Part shown: positions 10,801 through 22,229 of the stretch, in pieces
Layout: each line of letters opens with the position of its first letter
How positions within the stretch are numbered: position 1 is the stretch's first letter
Assembly (NCBI GenBank): GCA_933822405.4
Contig: CAKOGP040002214.1
Location: 46,984 to 110,983, forward strand
Direction: 5' to 3'
Origin: Cylindrotheca closterium
Lineage: Eukaryota; Bacillariophyta; Bacillariophyceae; Bacillariales; Bacillariaceae
DNA length: 64,000 nt
The notes under the pieces: model-generated
Databases searched by the model: none
Told to the model about the DNA's origin: nothing
What the model saw: only the letters and a program-made list of their open reading frames with translations
Made by a program: the position numbers and the translations under genes

Positions 10801-11154
10801 AGAGCTCTGGAGTATCAAAATTCCTCGAAAACAAGCAAAACATGTTTTGTTCGCAACAATATGTTGTTGACCATGCAAAGCCTTGAGAAAAAGGCTATAG
10901 TTGAAAAAGGAGAATACTCCACGACAGACTTGCCGAGGACAATCTGTGCTATGTCGAATTTTTCAATGCAAGAGCGGGCAATTTAGTTTTGATGATGTTG
11001 GCAGTTTTGCCGAAGAGCTCCTCCTTCAAACGCTGCAGCACACATATGAATACAAAGTTTGTAATACATACAATTGATTATTTACTTTTATGTTCCTTTA
11101 TTATACCGTACATTCCTGTTCTATGACGAGTGAGTTCTAATCGAGCTCAGAAGG
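10801..11154. other. Convergent 3' flanks
   Basis: Space between the stop of the oxygenase (plus) and the stop of the protease (minus). AT-rich, with no coding signal recognised. Confidence 0.5.
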
Positions 11155-13099
11155 TTAGCAGCTTCCACCGATGCGGAAGACGATGCCTCCGCCGATATCA
11201 CCACCATTGAAGTAGGTTGTGCCGTCCACGACCAGCTTTATGTATCCTGGAGATTCAATACCATCTCCCCACTCATCGAAGATATCCAAAGTTGCACACT
11301 CACTGCTGTCCAAACAAGTACTGAATTGATAATCCTTGTTGTCGGCGAACCCATTGGCATTCCACACTAGTTCTCCCGTGTCGGTTAGCAGGAATAGGTC
11401 TGTTTCGTAGCCCCAGTCATCGGTCCGAAGGTTCAATGTGATTGGCATGCAAGATGATCCACTTCCAGAACCTCCACTGGAGCCTCCACCGGAACCGCCA
11501 CCAGAATCGCCACCACCACTGCAGGATCCAAAATCAATAGACCGTTCGTATCCAAAATCGAAGCCGCTCTTGGACTCGACAACTTGGCCATTGACTTTTA
11601 GCTCGTAGTTACCATCAGAGCCGAGTCCGTCACCATAGTCGTCAAAGATGGCCAATGTGTAGCATCCCTCTGGGATGCATTTGTTCTTGCGGTAGGTTCG
11701 ATTCGACTCATAGTTGGCTCCGCTTGCGACCTTGCTACCGCTGGATCGGGCAGCTTCCCAAGAAGTCTCCCATCCATATTCATCCGTGCGAATGGTGAAA
11801 TCAAATTCCATCTCTCCAGTTGGGCAACCGCCACCAGAGGGAGGAGTTGGGCTAGGGGGTGTGGGGCTAGGGGGTGTTGGACTTGGTGGAGTCGGGCTTG
11901 GTGGTGTCGGGCTTGGTGGTGTTGGAGTACCTCCGCCACAAAAGTCTGCATTAATGTTCCATTGATCACAGACGACTTGTTCAATCCAACCATATGCGCT
12001 GCTCACTCGGGCATAGACTCCTGGCTTGTTGGGTCGGGCACATCCATCTCCTGCGATCAGAAGGTAGGGATTAGGCGAGTTAGTGAATGAAATCATGATG
12101 AAAATTACTGTTCGCCAATAAAAGTCGTTCCGCGTTAGCAGTACTTACCCCAAGATACAACACCAACTTGGACGTGCTGGTTTCCATTGCGAATGACAAT
12201 TGGACCACCAGAGTCTCCTTGGCAACTGTCCTTGCCTCCTCCATTCACTCCAGCACAGAACATATTGTCTTCGACATCTCCACCGTAGCTGATTGGCTGG
12301 TTGCAAGTACTGGTGGGTATTGCTTGAACCACGACATCTCTGAGAATATTTGCGTCGTTGCCGTCTTCCGAGGTTGTTCCGAGCCCCAAAACAGTCAAGT
12401 CTTGGCCATTGGAAGGACGGGAGGACTGATCGTTGATGGAAAGGACGACGTTCGAACCACCAATGGTAACATCTTGGGATAAGCGCAGCAGTCGAAAGTC
12501 GTTGGCTGTTGTAAAGTCATCGTAGTTTGGGTGTTGAATATCAGCAGAGACCGAGACACGAACGGCATTGTTGGCGGTGGAATCATAACGATACGCTCCA
12601 ACAACAACACTTTCGCCCTGATAGCTACCACAATGTGCGGCAGTCAAGACAACGTTGGGGGCAATCAAGGAACCGCCGCACCCTCCCAGATCCACTACAC
12701 CATAGAAAAGAGAGCGATGAAGAGATGCAATGATGAGATTCAATGAAACTGGATGGAGCAAGATTGATTGACAGAACAACTGTTCTTACCGTAGTAGGGG
12801 AATTCGCCAGGATCAGATTGGCTACCACCGACAATGCGATTTTCTCTTCCATCATCACCATCATGATTACTTCCTTTCTTTTCTTTCTTTTCCTTCATAT
12901 TAGTTTTTCCGCCCATGGTAAAGTATGTCACCGTTCCAGATGACTTTGCCCCTCGAGGCTGGTGTTTGTGAGGAGCCTTGTTTGGGTGCTCAAGAGGGTG
13001 GCTTTCCACAGTGCGGCGGAGATTCTGCTTCTCATTTGGATCGGCAGCGTAGGCTGTACTTTTTAGTAGAGCTACAATGAGGAGGCTTGAATATTTCAT
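11155..13099 (-). CDS. Secreted trypsin-like protease with two YGDG-type C-terminal modules
   Basis: Spliced model 12790-13099, 12149-12694, 11155-12050; introns 12695-12789 and 12051-12148; 583 aa. A signal peptide (MKYSSLLIVALLKSTAYA) and a basic, His-rich propeptide precede the activation site R-IVGG at 88-92. The S1 triad is His124 (TAAHC), Asp169 (TANDFRLL) and Ser265 (GDSGGP); Asp259 in the S1 pocket predicts cleavage after Lys/Arg. A (PTPPS)n linker follows, then two related modules of about 95 aa, each with an RTD-x2-G-[WY]-E-T start and a D-[DE]-[YW]-GDG core. Similar modules are repeated in many extracellular proteins of diatoms; their ligand is unknown. A full triad indicates an active secreted or wall-associated protease. 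Confidence 0.92.
11851..11935. repeat. Minisatellite encoding PTPPS linker
   Basis: Near-perfect 15-bp units on the minus strand encode repeated Pro-Thr-Pro-Pro-Ser in the protease linker. Copy number in such a repeat is expected to vary between alleles. Confidence 0.8.
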
Positions 13100-13804
13100 A
13101 TTTTCGATTTGTTGTTTTGTTACTCTGGCTCCTTCGATTTTGTGAGCAGATTTTAAAAAAAGATATCCGACGTTTGCAATAAAATCCGCCCCAAGATCAA
13201 GATCACGAAAAAGAGAAACGCGAAACTTTACCACTGGCTAAATTTCCCGCACCACCCACACCGGCCCAGCCAAGCAATTAGAAGAAGAAAAATCCCCCGG
13301 AAAAGGTTCGGAAGCAAAAATCCAAATCTGATCTTGATCACTTCTCCGGCGAAACAGGTATGACCAAGCGAAACAGGGTTTTTTTGCACATCAATGTTAT
13401 GCTGACGATGCAAAACCTGGAGAAGGGACCGGCCTGAAGAGTGAGACTGGTGTCTATCGGATTGTTGGGAAACGGAAGGCATACCACCACTTTATCGGGC
13501 AAGATTGGATTGCCCAAAACGACTTTGTCCGAACCGGAAGAAGACCAAAACTACGAAATCATGGCAGTTTCTCCAAATAGGACATTATGGGTATCGGGTC
13601 TCTCCTCTTCATCCGGTGGATGAAACCCATGGTCTCATGGGATTATTGGGTCTCTCTTCTTTTATCCGATGAACGAAAGCCTTGGCATTGAGGATCTTGC
13701 CAAGCCATGGAACTGAAATTGAATCAAATATCAATTGCAAAAATACAACTTACTGCATAGTATGGAAAGATATCATTTCATGGAGCCAAATCTAACCGAG
13801 ATAA
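13100..13804. other. Intergenic, upstream of the protease
   Basis: Holds the protease promoter and the 3' flank of the flavoprotein gene. An imperfect repeat of about 45 bp occurs at roughly 13580-13630 and 13635-13685 (TTGGGTCTCTC...TCCGATGAA words). No gene was recognised. Confidence 0.4.
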
Positions 13805-15774
13805 TCAAAGATTTACCCACATGTCATCCAAAGAAGGGCGGGCTTCATTGTGTGTGTGGAGAGAGCGAAACTTGGCACCATCAGTATAGTCACGGTACGT
13901 GGACTTTGATGGGGTTTGATCCTTTACCCGATTGTCATTGCGAGTACTACCACGATGCTCTCCACAGAGCATATCCATAGATACAAAAAGATCCCCGAGT
14001 TCGGTCAAGCCCTTCGGCATGAGATAGTTCCGATTGCCAATCTTGTGGTCAAACTTGCTCGGGCATGTCAATCCTTCGGGTCCAACCAACTTAATTGGAT
14101 AATTAGCATCTACCATCGTTTGATGCAAGTAATAGAGATCAAAGCAATAAGCCGATGTAGTAACAACTTCGTCTGACGCATTGAGTCTTTCGGTAGAGTT
14201 GACAGTTTCCATCCACTGCTCAATGGCTACCGAGTAGGCATAATCTGCATCCATTCTGGAGAAAGGATTATGCATCATGTGATGGAACCTTTCGAGATTC
14301 TTTTTCTGCATTTCAGTCTTTGTCGGTAAATTTATCGTTCCGTAGAGGTATCCTGCTAAAAGATGTGCTGCCAACCAAGTAGGATAATACCCTTGGTGAG
14401 CAAACTTTAATATCTAGTGCGATGGACCGATCGCCAGCTTCTTCTTTTCTTACCTGAAACATCAATGGACAACAGGGGAGTCTCCGAACCAAAGCTACTT
14501 AAAAACATCATATTTGGATTGGAAATAAGCACCCCTCTATACACCATAGGATTATTGTACCCTGATTCGTATTCCAAATACAATGATGGCTGAACATCCC
14601 CCAACCTCGATGTCATGCAATTTTCTTCCATACTCCAGTCTTCCGACACTGTAGGAGATTCGACATTTTCATATTCAAGATCTATCGACACCCCCTTCTG
14701 GAGAGAGTTTTCAAGCATGTTTATGTTGGCATCATATCCAGTGCAAAAGATGATGGTATCAACATCATCCAAAAAGATATCGTCGTACATTTCATCGCGA
14801 CTGTAGTATTCCCCATCGTATGTCACGGATTCTAGAATGAGAGATTCTCCATCTTCGGTAATCGACGCGAGATTCCATCCCAGCAAAACTTCTACCTTGT
14901 TGTCAGGCCAGGCTGTAGTCATGGAAATCGAAGATCCAAATTTAGCTCGAGCCGCTACAAATACTTTTTCAACGCCACACTTGATGGCTTGTAAGGCCAG
15001 GTCTTCTGCAGATAGCCCACCTCCTATGAGCAAGATACGCTTTCCCCTAACGTCTTTTTCGAAGTTGGCCATGTCAGATGAATGTATCACCCTTCCCTCG
15101 AAGCCAAACTCTTCAAGATCTGATGCATATCTAGGTACATTAGGAACACCTTCAGCACCAGCGGCCCAAATGCATTTCTCATAGTACCCAGATGTGACCG
15201 CTCCAGTCATGAGATCCTTGACTGTGACCTTAAAGACCTTTTTGGCATTACTGAATCTGACATTGATTACCTCCGTGTCAAACCTCACGTATTTTTCGAA
15301 AAAGTCCGTGGTATTCTGTTGGACCCGGGCCAAGATATAGTCCAAGACGTCCTTGCGTGGAAAGTAGACATCCACGGGCCGACGAAAGTGTTCCTCGTAG
15401 GTATAGTCATAGAATTCATGTTGAAAAGAAGGTCCATTGGTCCACATGTTGTCGTAGATTGTAACTCCACTCTTCGCATTGTTTCTTGGTTGCCACAGGC
15501 CACCTGGATGACTGGACCTTTCAAAGGCTGTCACCTCCATCTTGCGCCCAGACTTAGTATGAATACCATGCTCTTTGATCAATTTTTCCAATGCATGGCA
15601 GAGAAAAAGACTGGCAGGCCCAGCTCCAATCACTGCGATGCGAAGCGGTCGTAGTGGGGAAGAGTCACAAATTGGTTCTTCATCTCCATCGCGATGAGAA
15701 TGACTCGGTTTTGCCAGTAAACTATGGATTGATATGCACCACAATAAAAGTAGAGTTGGTATAGTCGCCTTCAT
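13805..15774 (-). CDS. FMO-like flavin monooxygenase
   Basis: Spliced model 14454-15774 then 13805-14391, intron 14392-14453 (62 bp), 635 aa. I chose the ATG at 15774 because it opens a signal peptide (MKATIPTLLLLWCISIHSLLA); an in-frame ATG at 15867 would add 31 polar residues. The FAD-binding motif is GAGPAS at 50-55, followed by GGLW. An FMO-identifying-like motif FEGRVIHSSDM begins at 225, and the NADPH-binding site is GGGLSAE at 251-257. IIFCTGYD closes the NADPH lobe. The C-terminal exon is a helical region without a further motif. It probably oxygenates a small nucleophilic substrate (N or S) in the secretory pathway or the plastid; the substrate cannot be read from sequence. Confidence 0.88.
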
Positions 15775-16139
15775 CCTATTTGTGTCATTGTCTGAATCTG
15801 TTTTGCTTTGGTTGTTATTGTGGTCGCCCACAGTTTCTTCGCTTTTTTTAAAATCATCTATTTCCATGATGTGGTCCGTACCTCAACCGACGGAAAGGAA
15901 GGCCTGAAATATGTCCCTGTTGTATTTTCAGTTTCATGTACAAGTACGAGTAGCTGGGAAAATGATAGCAGCTATATCATACTGGTTTCATTGGAGATAG
16001 CCAGAGACTAGTGACGTATTGAATCACTGGTATTTGCCATCGCCCATTTCAGAGAAGAGAAGACGCGCTAGACATCAATGACGCGGAAAAGGGGCCACGA
16101 GGACTTCTGAGAAGACGGCAACATGGACCTGTCATTCAT
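15775..16139. other. Intergenic
   Basis: Upstream region of the flavoprotein gene, which may extend to the alternative ATG at 15867. Nothing else was recognised. Confidence 0.45.
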
Positions 16140-17950
16140 TCCTAGAAATGTAGCCTCAGCGCGGATCGGTACAGTAGGTCTGTCAAAGAGATTCCGCCCA
16201 TTGCGTTCGAAGATTGGCACAGATTGAAAAAAAGTTGGAATACGCAAAGGGATTGCAAGTCATCGGGCATAGCTCGTTTCGAGATTGCCACCGCCTTCGG
16301 GAACAACGGTTTCCGTCGACTGACTCTTGTCGAGATATGTTCGAATGCTTTTAACGGTTGCCATAAGCTCGCAGTCGTAGGAAGTTTTCCAGTCAACCTG
16401 AAGACCATAGGGCAATATACATTCTATAAATGCCAAAAGCTTCAAAGCATTGGAATCCCAAACGACAGATGTTGCCTGCAAGAAGGCGTGTTTTCGTCGT
16501 GCGAAAGGTTGAAAAGTGCTAGGCTTCCTCGAGGGCTAGTCATCATACCAACCTGCGTTTTCTTCAGTTGCACATCGCTAGTTGATGGAAATGCGCCTTT
16601 GTCGGTAATCAAGATTGGAGATAGGGCTTTCTCTAGTTGCAAACAGGATTGAATACCATTGAATTTTTGGCCTTCAATAGAACTGGATTTAAATCCTTTC
16701 ATTTCCAGTCTACTGTGGAAACCATTGGCAACGGCGTCTTATCCAACTGCGGCGAGCTCAAATCTGTGACATTTTCACCCAACCTAGAATATACTCCAAA
16801 TCAAGCCCTCATGCACTGCTCTAAATTGAAGGAAATAACATTTCCAAAATCGGTTGCCCATGTCGATCGTGGGGCTTTTCAATGTTCCGGGTCGATTCAT
16901 TGAGACCTTTCGCGATGTGATTTGATCAGCATTGATGAAATATGCCTTTCTCTACTGCTCACAACTGAAGGACATACTTCTTTCGCGAACAAGTCTGAAA
17001 AGTATTGAGGAGAGGACCTTCTTCACAGGTTGTTCTCGTTTGACGCATCTTTGGATCCCGCCAACAGTCGAAGACATTGACTATATGGTGTGTTTGCGGA
17101 CTGTATCTCATTGCTCTCAGTGGAAGTGCCCGAAAGCTTGAAGCGTCTTCAATTTCTTGAGCATCGTGAGGATCAAGACAGCCTAAGTGGATTCAATTCT
17201 CTTGTCAACTTTTGTCTTCCCCCGTCACACGAATTAGATCGCGCTGAACGAGTTCGACTTCCCAAATTGTCTCAAATTATACATATGAATTTACGAATAG
17301 CTATCCGGATCTGGTCAGCAAGCTGAAACATCGATTTGACTCTCTTCCACTTCACTGGGCTTGCTATTCTCAAAGCTACCATACACTACAAAACAATATT
17401 AAAAGCATTCAGAAGATTACAGTAAGAAGGCTGATCCACATGCTTGCAACAAAGTGGACTTCTTTGGAATGACTCCTTTTCATATTCTCGCACTGTCATA
17501 CAAACCATGGCTGAAGCTATTTTAAGACCTTTTTTCGTTATCCTCTGTGGATATGATGATGCGATCTCGAGACGTTTTTGGGTGTACTACACCGTTGGAT
17601 TACTTGTGCAAGAACCATTCATGTACCGCAGAATGTGTGACGAAATCATTGTTTCTCAGTATTATGAAACCCCGAATGTCATTGGATCGCTAGAGGGACA
17701 AGCTCTTGTCGGGAGTGAAGAAGGCACAACTAGCAGATGCGAGCTGTTTAGCTACCGAAGTCGCTTCCATTTTCCAAGAGTTGGCATTATGGGAAAAGAT
17801 GGAGGTACTATCGCTGTTGGAAGTGGCTAGGTGGAAAATGAAAGTGGAGGAAGAAAAGGCGAGACAGAAGCATACCCGCGAGAGCTGTGTGGTGGAAGCA
17901 GCATCATCGTGCTGACCAATGTAATGGCATTTATGGATCGGGGTTCTCTG
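16140..17950 (+). pseudogene. Decayed BspA-type leucine-rich-repeat gene
   Basis: Successive plus-strand frames encode LRR_5-type repeats (IGQYTFYKCQKLQSIGIP; GVLSNCGELKSVTFSP; ERTFFTGCSRLTHLWIP) but are split by several frameshifts and stops between about 16640 and 17330. The tail from 17430 retains the C-terminal signature of diatom BspA-like proteins (GMTPFHILALSYKPWLKLF, then DYLCKN, then SGVKKAQLADAS and a Glu/Lys-rich helix), interrupted by in-frame stops at about 17521 and 17692. Family knowledge: these repeat proteins form very large, fast-evolving diatom families. Multiple independent lesions make sequencing error unlikely, so I call a dead copy. Confidence 0.8.
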
Positions 17951-18238
17951 TAGCACATAACAAACTCGCTATGAGCTACCTTTCCCTAGAATAATCATTT
18001 TGCCTAGTTACATGTGAAAGAGTCGATGTATGAGTATTATACGACTGGACAAAAAGATACTACTACAATATTGCTATTGTGTTAGAAGTCAACCAATTTT
18101 AAAAAATGGGGGATTTATTCCACGTGTCGCGCTCCCCAATAATGGAACCTGTCCGGCAATCCGGCTGTCAACGATGATGGACAGTTGAAACACAAACACC
18201 TCAAGTAGTCGTCCAATACTCCCTTCTAATTGACTACA
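17951..18238. other. Intergenic, SPC3 promoter side
   Basis: Short spacer before the signal peptidase subunit gene. No element was recognised. Confidence 0.4.
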
Positions 18239-18862
18239 ATGCACACTGTTTGGGTTCGACTGAATGCGGTTGTCTTTTTCGGCTTGACTGTATTGCTCGG
18301 TCTATCATGTTTGGCTGCGATATCAAAAATTGGCCACTCCTATTCAAATCAACCGGGTAAGACAAAACCTCCACCGTGGCCCTTTCTGGCATTGCACCAT
18401 TCCATTTTTGGCTCACCTTTGCTCTCTGTTTTGTATCCTTCAACGTGATGAATAGTCATACATACGCTAGAAGTGCGGGATTTGAAATCTCTCAAGTCGC
18501 ATGGCGGTGTCGATCGAGCATTGTTCTCCTTTGATCTGCACGCCGATTTTGCACCAACCTTTCACTGGAACATCAAGCAAATTTTTGTCTACGTGATTGC
18601 TTCATATGAGACGGAACAGAAGAAAGTAAATAAAGTTGTTGTTCATGATAAGATTATCGAAGCTACGAACCCAGACAAGGTTCTGAATTACAAGGGTACT
18701 TTTGTGAAGTATGCTTTGGTGGATCAAGGTGATGATCTGAGAGGCAAGGATATTACACTGCAGCTATTGTGGGATCATATGCCAATCACCGGCTTGCTGT
18801 ACATGGGAGAGCAACCGCTGAGTGAAGCATCGACCTTTACTTTGCCTGAAGAATACCAGTAA
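18239..18862 (+). CDS. SPCS3: Signal peptidase complex subunit 3
   Basis: Spliced model 18239-18356 and 18471-18862, intron 18357-18470 (114 bp, GTAAGA...GCTAG), 169 aa, the usual family length. It starts at ATG 18239 with the family-typical MHTVWVRLNAVVFFGLTVL, a single N-terminal membrane anchor. The second exon begins VRDLKSLKSHGGVDRALFSF, matching the lumenal domain of SPC22/23, followed by DLHADF and the NIKQIFVYV strand. Role (established for the family): essential non-catalytic subunit of the ER signal peptidase complex, needed to cleave signal peptides such as those in several neighbouring genes. Confidence 0.95.
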
Positions 18863-19402
18863 ATCGAAAGGTGCAAGTGTAATCATTTTACATAATAAAA
18901 GACAAATCTGTTCGTTTCATCATCGCCCAGCAGCATTAGACTTGCGAAATGGTCAAGATATAGTACTACTAATAGCTTGCCACAGTGTCGCCAACATCAT
19001 GGAGCAAATGATCAACAGCAAAGAGATAATTTCTGGTGAGCGGGCAGTTTTCACAAATCAATCAACCGCTGCTAAATCTGAGCGAGTCAAACAGATTCAT
19101 TCATAGGTAGATCTGTTGGTAGATAGGCTAGGTCCTATGATAGATTGGTCCTAGATTGATTGGAATAAAGATTGAAATAGAGATGAGATTGGAATACGAT
19201 ACATAAACATTAACTGGAACTTTAAAACTGTAGCCTTTGGCTATTTTTAAGACTACCCGACTACCCTTCTTTCTTTTTCTCCAAGAAACAAAATGTGAGC
19301 AAGCAAGCGAATGATACGAGACGATGGATGGGCCATTCTTTCGATGGTTGTATATTGTACAAATTTGGCATTGCTGGCACGAAGCATTGCTCAGCTCTCT
19401 GT
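18863..19402. other. Convergent 3' flanks
   Basis: Between the SPC3 stop (plus) and the stop of the proline-rich protein (minus). It holds degenerate GATAGATTGG-type words around 19110-19190; nothing else was recognised. Confidence 0.4.
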
Positions 19403-21649
19403 CTATCGACGGCTACCACTTTTCTTCTTGCTGTTTGTTGGCTCGGCAATGCGTTGCGAATCAATCTCATTGACTGTGTTCTTGAGCTTGCCGAGTCCCT
19501 TCTTGATTCCACTCATGAATCCCTTCTTTTCCTTCTTGGATTGCGTAGGTCTGCTACTAGATTTTGCCGATCTGGATTGGGATGGCTTGGACTGTGTCTT
19601 TTTCTCAACACTGCGCTTGGGTGCCGTTTCTTCCTTTGGCTTTTCTTCCTTTGCTGGAACTGGAGCAGTAACTTCTTGTTCCTTCTCCTTTTTGTTCTTT
19701 TGGGATGACTTGGCCTCCTTGGGAGCAGCGGTGCGCTCCATGTCGTTAGTATTACCGACGGGAACAAAGTGCTGAGGAGGCTTTTGGGCAGTAGGTGTTG
19801 GACGAGTGGCAAATTCTGGCTCTTGCTCCCTGCGACGAGGAGTTGGTGGGAGAGGTCCATTGGGTCGATAAAGGTTGTCTTCCAATTGTTGAATCTTCAA
19901 TTGGCGAGGAGTGGGATCACGGGTCATTTCCAATTCGTCACGCATGTCGATATTGAGTTCCAGGGGAGCGACTGGTGCTCTGTTACTATATCTGATCTCA
20001 TTGAGGAGAGCAGTGTTGTTGTTATTCAAGGATTGAACCAGCGAGGTAGGAGCAGCCACTCGTCTGGTTCCAACAAACGCAGGCTTTTGTTCCCTATCAA
20101 ACGAATCACGATTGTCGTTTGCGGTTGCATATCCATGGTGGTGGACGGAGGGTGATTTGGGTGGTGCCTTTGCCTTTCTGAAAGACTTGGCACTGAATCC
20201 TCGATTGAATCTCTTGCCAGGGTTGAATCCGGCCTTGTTGAGCATTTGTACGGCTTGCAAGACGGACATTTGTTCTGGTTCTTCAATGTCGGCATAAGGT
20301 GGTGGTGCTACTGGAGATACTGGAGCCACTGGAGCTACTGGAGCCATGTAGGACTTGGGAGACTTGGCAACGTAGTTCCCAGGTTGTGTCGTGGATGGAT
20401 CGACCCCGCTCCAAGCAACAAATTGCCCAGGTGCAACGGTATTGACTGGTTGCGGAACTGCGCCCGAAGGAGTGCGACCAATCTTGGAAAGTCGAATGAC
20501 TTCTGGTCCACCTTTTTGGTCCTTGATTCCAGGGGAGCCAGCTAGTAGACCAATTTGGCGGACTCGTGGAGATGGTGGAGCTACTGCCTGTGCAAAGTTG
20601 TAATCCGAAACGCCTGGGGAGCCAGGTAGAGAAGCCACCTTCATCGGGCTAATAGGAACTTGACGTCTTCTGACAGCAGCAGGGGATGCAGCTGGAGACG
20701 GAACTGCGGCTGGAGACGGAACAGCAGCTGGAGACGGAGGAACGGATACAGCCTTTGGAGATGGAGCACCAACATCCGATGGCGGAGCTGGAGGGCCTCG
20801 GGGTACTCGTGGGGTGTAGTCACGTGGCATCTTGAATCCAGTTGCCTTGGGAGTAGATGGTTTGTTGTAATCACTCGGCTCGTACATGCCAATACCGCCA
20901 ACACCCACAACGGACTTGGCTCGTGGCGAGTTGGTAACGTTGCGAAAGAAGGAATGATTCTTGATGGACCCAGGAGATCGTGGAGTGGTATTTGGATTTC
21001 CTTGATCATCGTACAAGACCCTCATGACTCCGTCATCTCTCTTCTTGAGAGCCGATTTGCTTGGTGTAGCAATAGCTACAGGAGTTGGCTCCTGAGGGGC
21101 TTCGTTCTCGTCGTGAATATCCTCCAAAGTACCTGGAATATCATGGCCATCAGAAGTAAAGCAAGGAAGAGTTACACATTGAGACCATCGACTGGCTGCC
21201 TTGGCTTGAGCTTTCTCTGTCTCAACACGCTTGCTCTCTTCATCTCTCCATTTGATTCCTCTCTTACTGGAGGTGTCCACTTTGAGGAGTTTTGTTTCTT
21301 CGTCCAAGTCCTCCATGTCATCACCTTCAAGAGATGCTTCGTCTTCATAGTCTCCAGCTTCAGTTCCAGATTCATAATATTCTGATCCAACTGATTCCGC
21401 GTCGGACATAGGCGTAGTGGCAGCCTTGGCAACCTTTTTTTTCTTTGGAACGAGCTTGATGGGTTGCTCCTCGTACAGAAATTTAGTAGGATTATTTCTG
21501 ATGGCATTGGCAGCATTCTTTTGGGCCTTGGTAGATGTAGGTGGCTCGTAGTGGCAGAAAATACCATTCAAAAGTTCCTCTGCGGCATTTTCAAGGGCAC
21601 TGCCAGCTCTTTTGTTTTGTTCATACGAGGGCGGGGCAATGACTGGCAT
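19403..21649 (-). CDS. Large disordered proline-rich protein
   Basis: A 748-aa protein in one exon starting at ATG 21649. I do not recognise a family. It is mostly low complexity: an acidic patch near residues 80-120 (DEASLEGDDMEDLDEETKLL), a middle rich in Pro/Ser/Ala with many SP and TP sites (VPSPAAVPSPAASPAA; repeated PVAP near residue 440), and a Lys/Glu-rich C-terminal third. A conserved-looking segment lies near 460-490 (SVLQAVQMLNKAGFNPGKRF). The tail has a basic amphipathic helix (KKGFMSGIKKGLGKLKNTV) that could bind membrane or nucleic acid. The SP/TP density suggests a phosphorylated scaffold, which is inference only. Confidence 0.8.
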   Translation of the reverse strand: MPVIAPPSYEQNKRAGSALENAAEELLNGIFCHYEPPTSTKAQKNAANAIRNNPTKFLYEEQPIKLVPKKKKVAKAATTPMSDAESVGSEYYESGTEAGDYEDEASLEGDDMEDLDEETKLLKVDTSSKRGIKWRDEESKRVETEKAQAKAASRWSQCVTLPCFTSDGHDIPGTLEDIHDENEAPQEPTPVAIATPSKSALKKRDDGVMRVLYDDQGNPNTTPRSPGSIKNHSFFRNVTNSPRAKSVVGVGGIGMYEPSDYNKPSTPKATGFKMPRDYTPRVPRGPPAPPSDVGAPSPKAVSVPPSPAAVPSPAAVPSPAASPAAVRRRQVPISPMKVASLPGSPGVSDYNFAQAVAPPSPRVRQIGLLAGSPGIKDQKGGPEVIRLSKIGRTPSGAVPQPVNTVAPGQFVAWSGVDPSTTQPGNYVAKSPKSYMAPVAPVAPVSPVAPPPYADIEEPEQMSVLQAVQMLNKAGFNPGKRFNRGFSAKSFRKAKAPPKSPSVHHHGYATANDNRDSFDREQKPAFVGTRRVAAPTSLVQSLNNNNTALLNEIRYSNRAPVAPLELNIDMRDELEMTRDPTPRQLKIQQLEDNLYRPNGPLPPTPRRREQEPEFATRPTPTAQKPPQHFVPVGNTNDMERTAAPKEAKSSQKNKKEKEQEVTAPVPAKEEKPKEETAPKRSVEKKTQSKPSQSRSAKSSSRPTQSKKEKKGFMSGIKKGLGKLKNTVNEIDSQRIAEPTNSKKKSGSRR

Positions 21650-22229
21650 GATATTTGTTATTATTGTTGTTGTTGTTGTTGGTTTACGGGTCGAGGAGTC
21701 AGTCTTCTACTAGGAGTATGCTTGGTTTAGTTGTTGGTTGACAAGCAGGTAGAGATGTGAGTGTATTTGTTCCTCTCGTTGATGTAAATATGATGCTGGC
21801 TCTCCTACTGTAGGTAGATGGACACCCAATTTTGTTGGTGGAGAAAAGAAGCGATATGGCGATAGGAATCGCCAACAAAAAGTGTGAGCTAACAAAATAC
21901 CGTTGACGCGGCTGGTGCATGTGTAAAAGCCGGCATATTTTTGGGTGATATCAATAGGTATTTCAAAAAATACCCCCTCTTTTTCTCGCAATCATCCCCC
22001 GCGCCAGGAATTTTGATTTTTGAATCTCGTAGCTTCAGTACTGCGTCTACGTTTGAAAGAGTCGACCAACCTGACTTCTTACCACCATGCCTCCATGAGA
22101 CCTGCAGTGGCGCCATTTTCAACATCCAATTTGAAATTGCGACTGCTATTGTTTGTGTATTTGTGAGGGCTTGTGGTGGACAAGTGCATAATCAAGACAA
22201 GACAAAAGAAGTGTTGATCCAAGAACGGC
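21650..22229. promoter_or_regulatory. Bidirectional promoter region
   Basis: Separates the starts of the proline-rich protein gene (minus) and the ATAD5-like gene (plus) by 580 bp. It holds a TTG/TTA microsatellite at about 21658-21682 and a CTACTGTAG palindrome at about 21805-21815. The promoter role is inferred from position. Confidence 0.45.

Noticed and set aside
20660..21385. 241-aa plus-strand Trp/Arg-rich frame
   Set aside because: Antisense of the Pro/Ser-rich protein; the repetitive SRGCSWRR-like composition comes from the opposite strand repeats.
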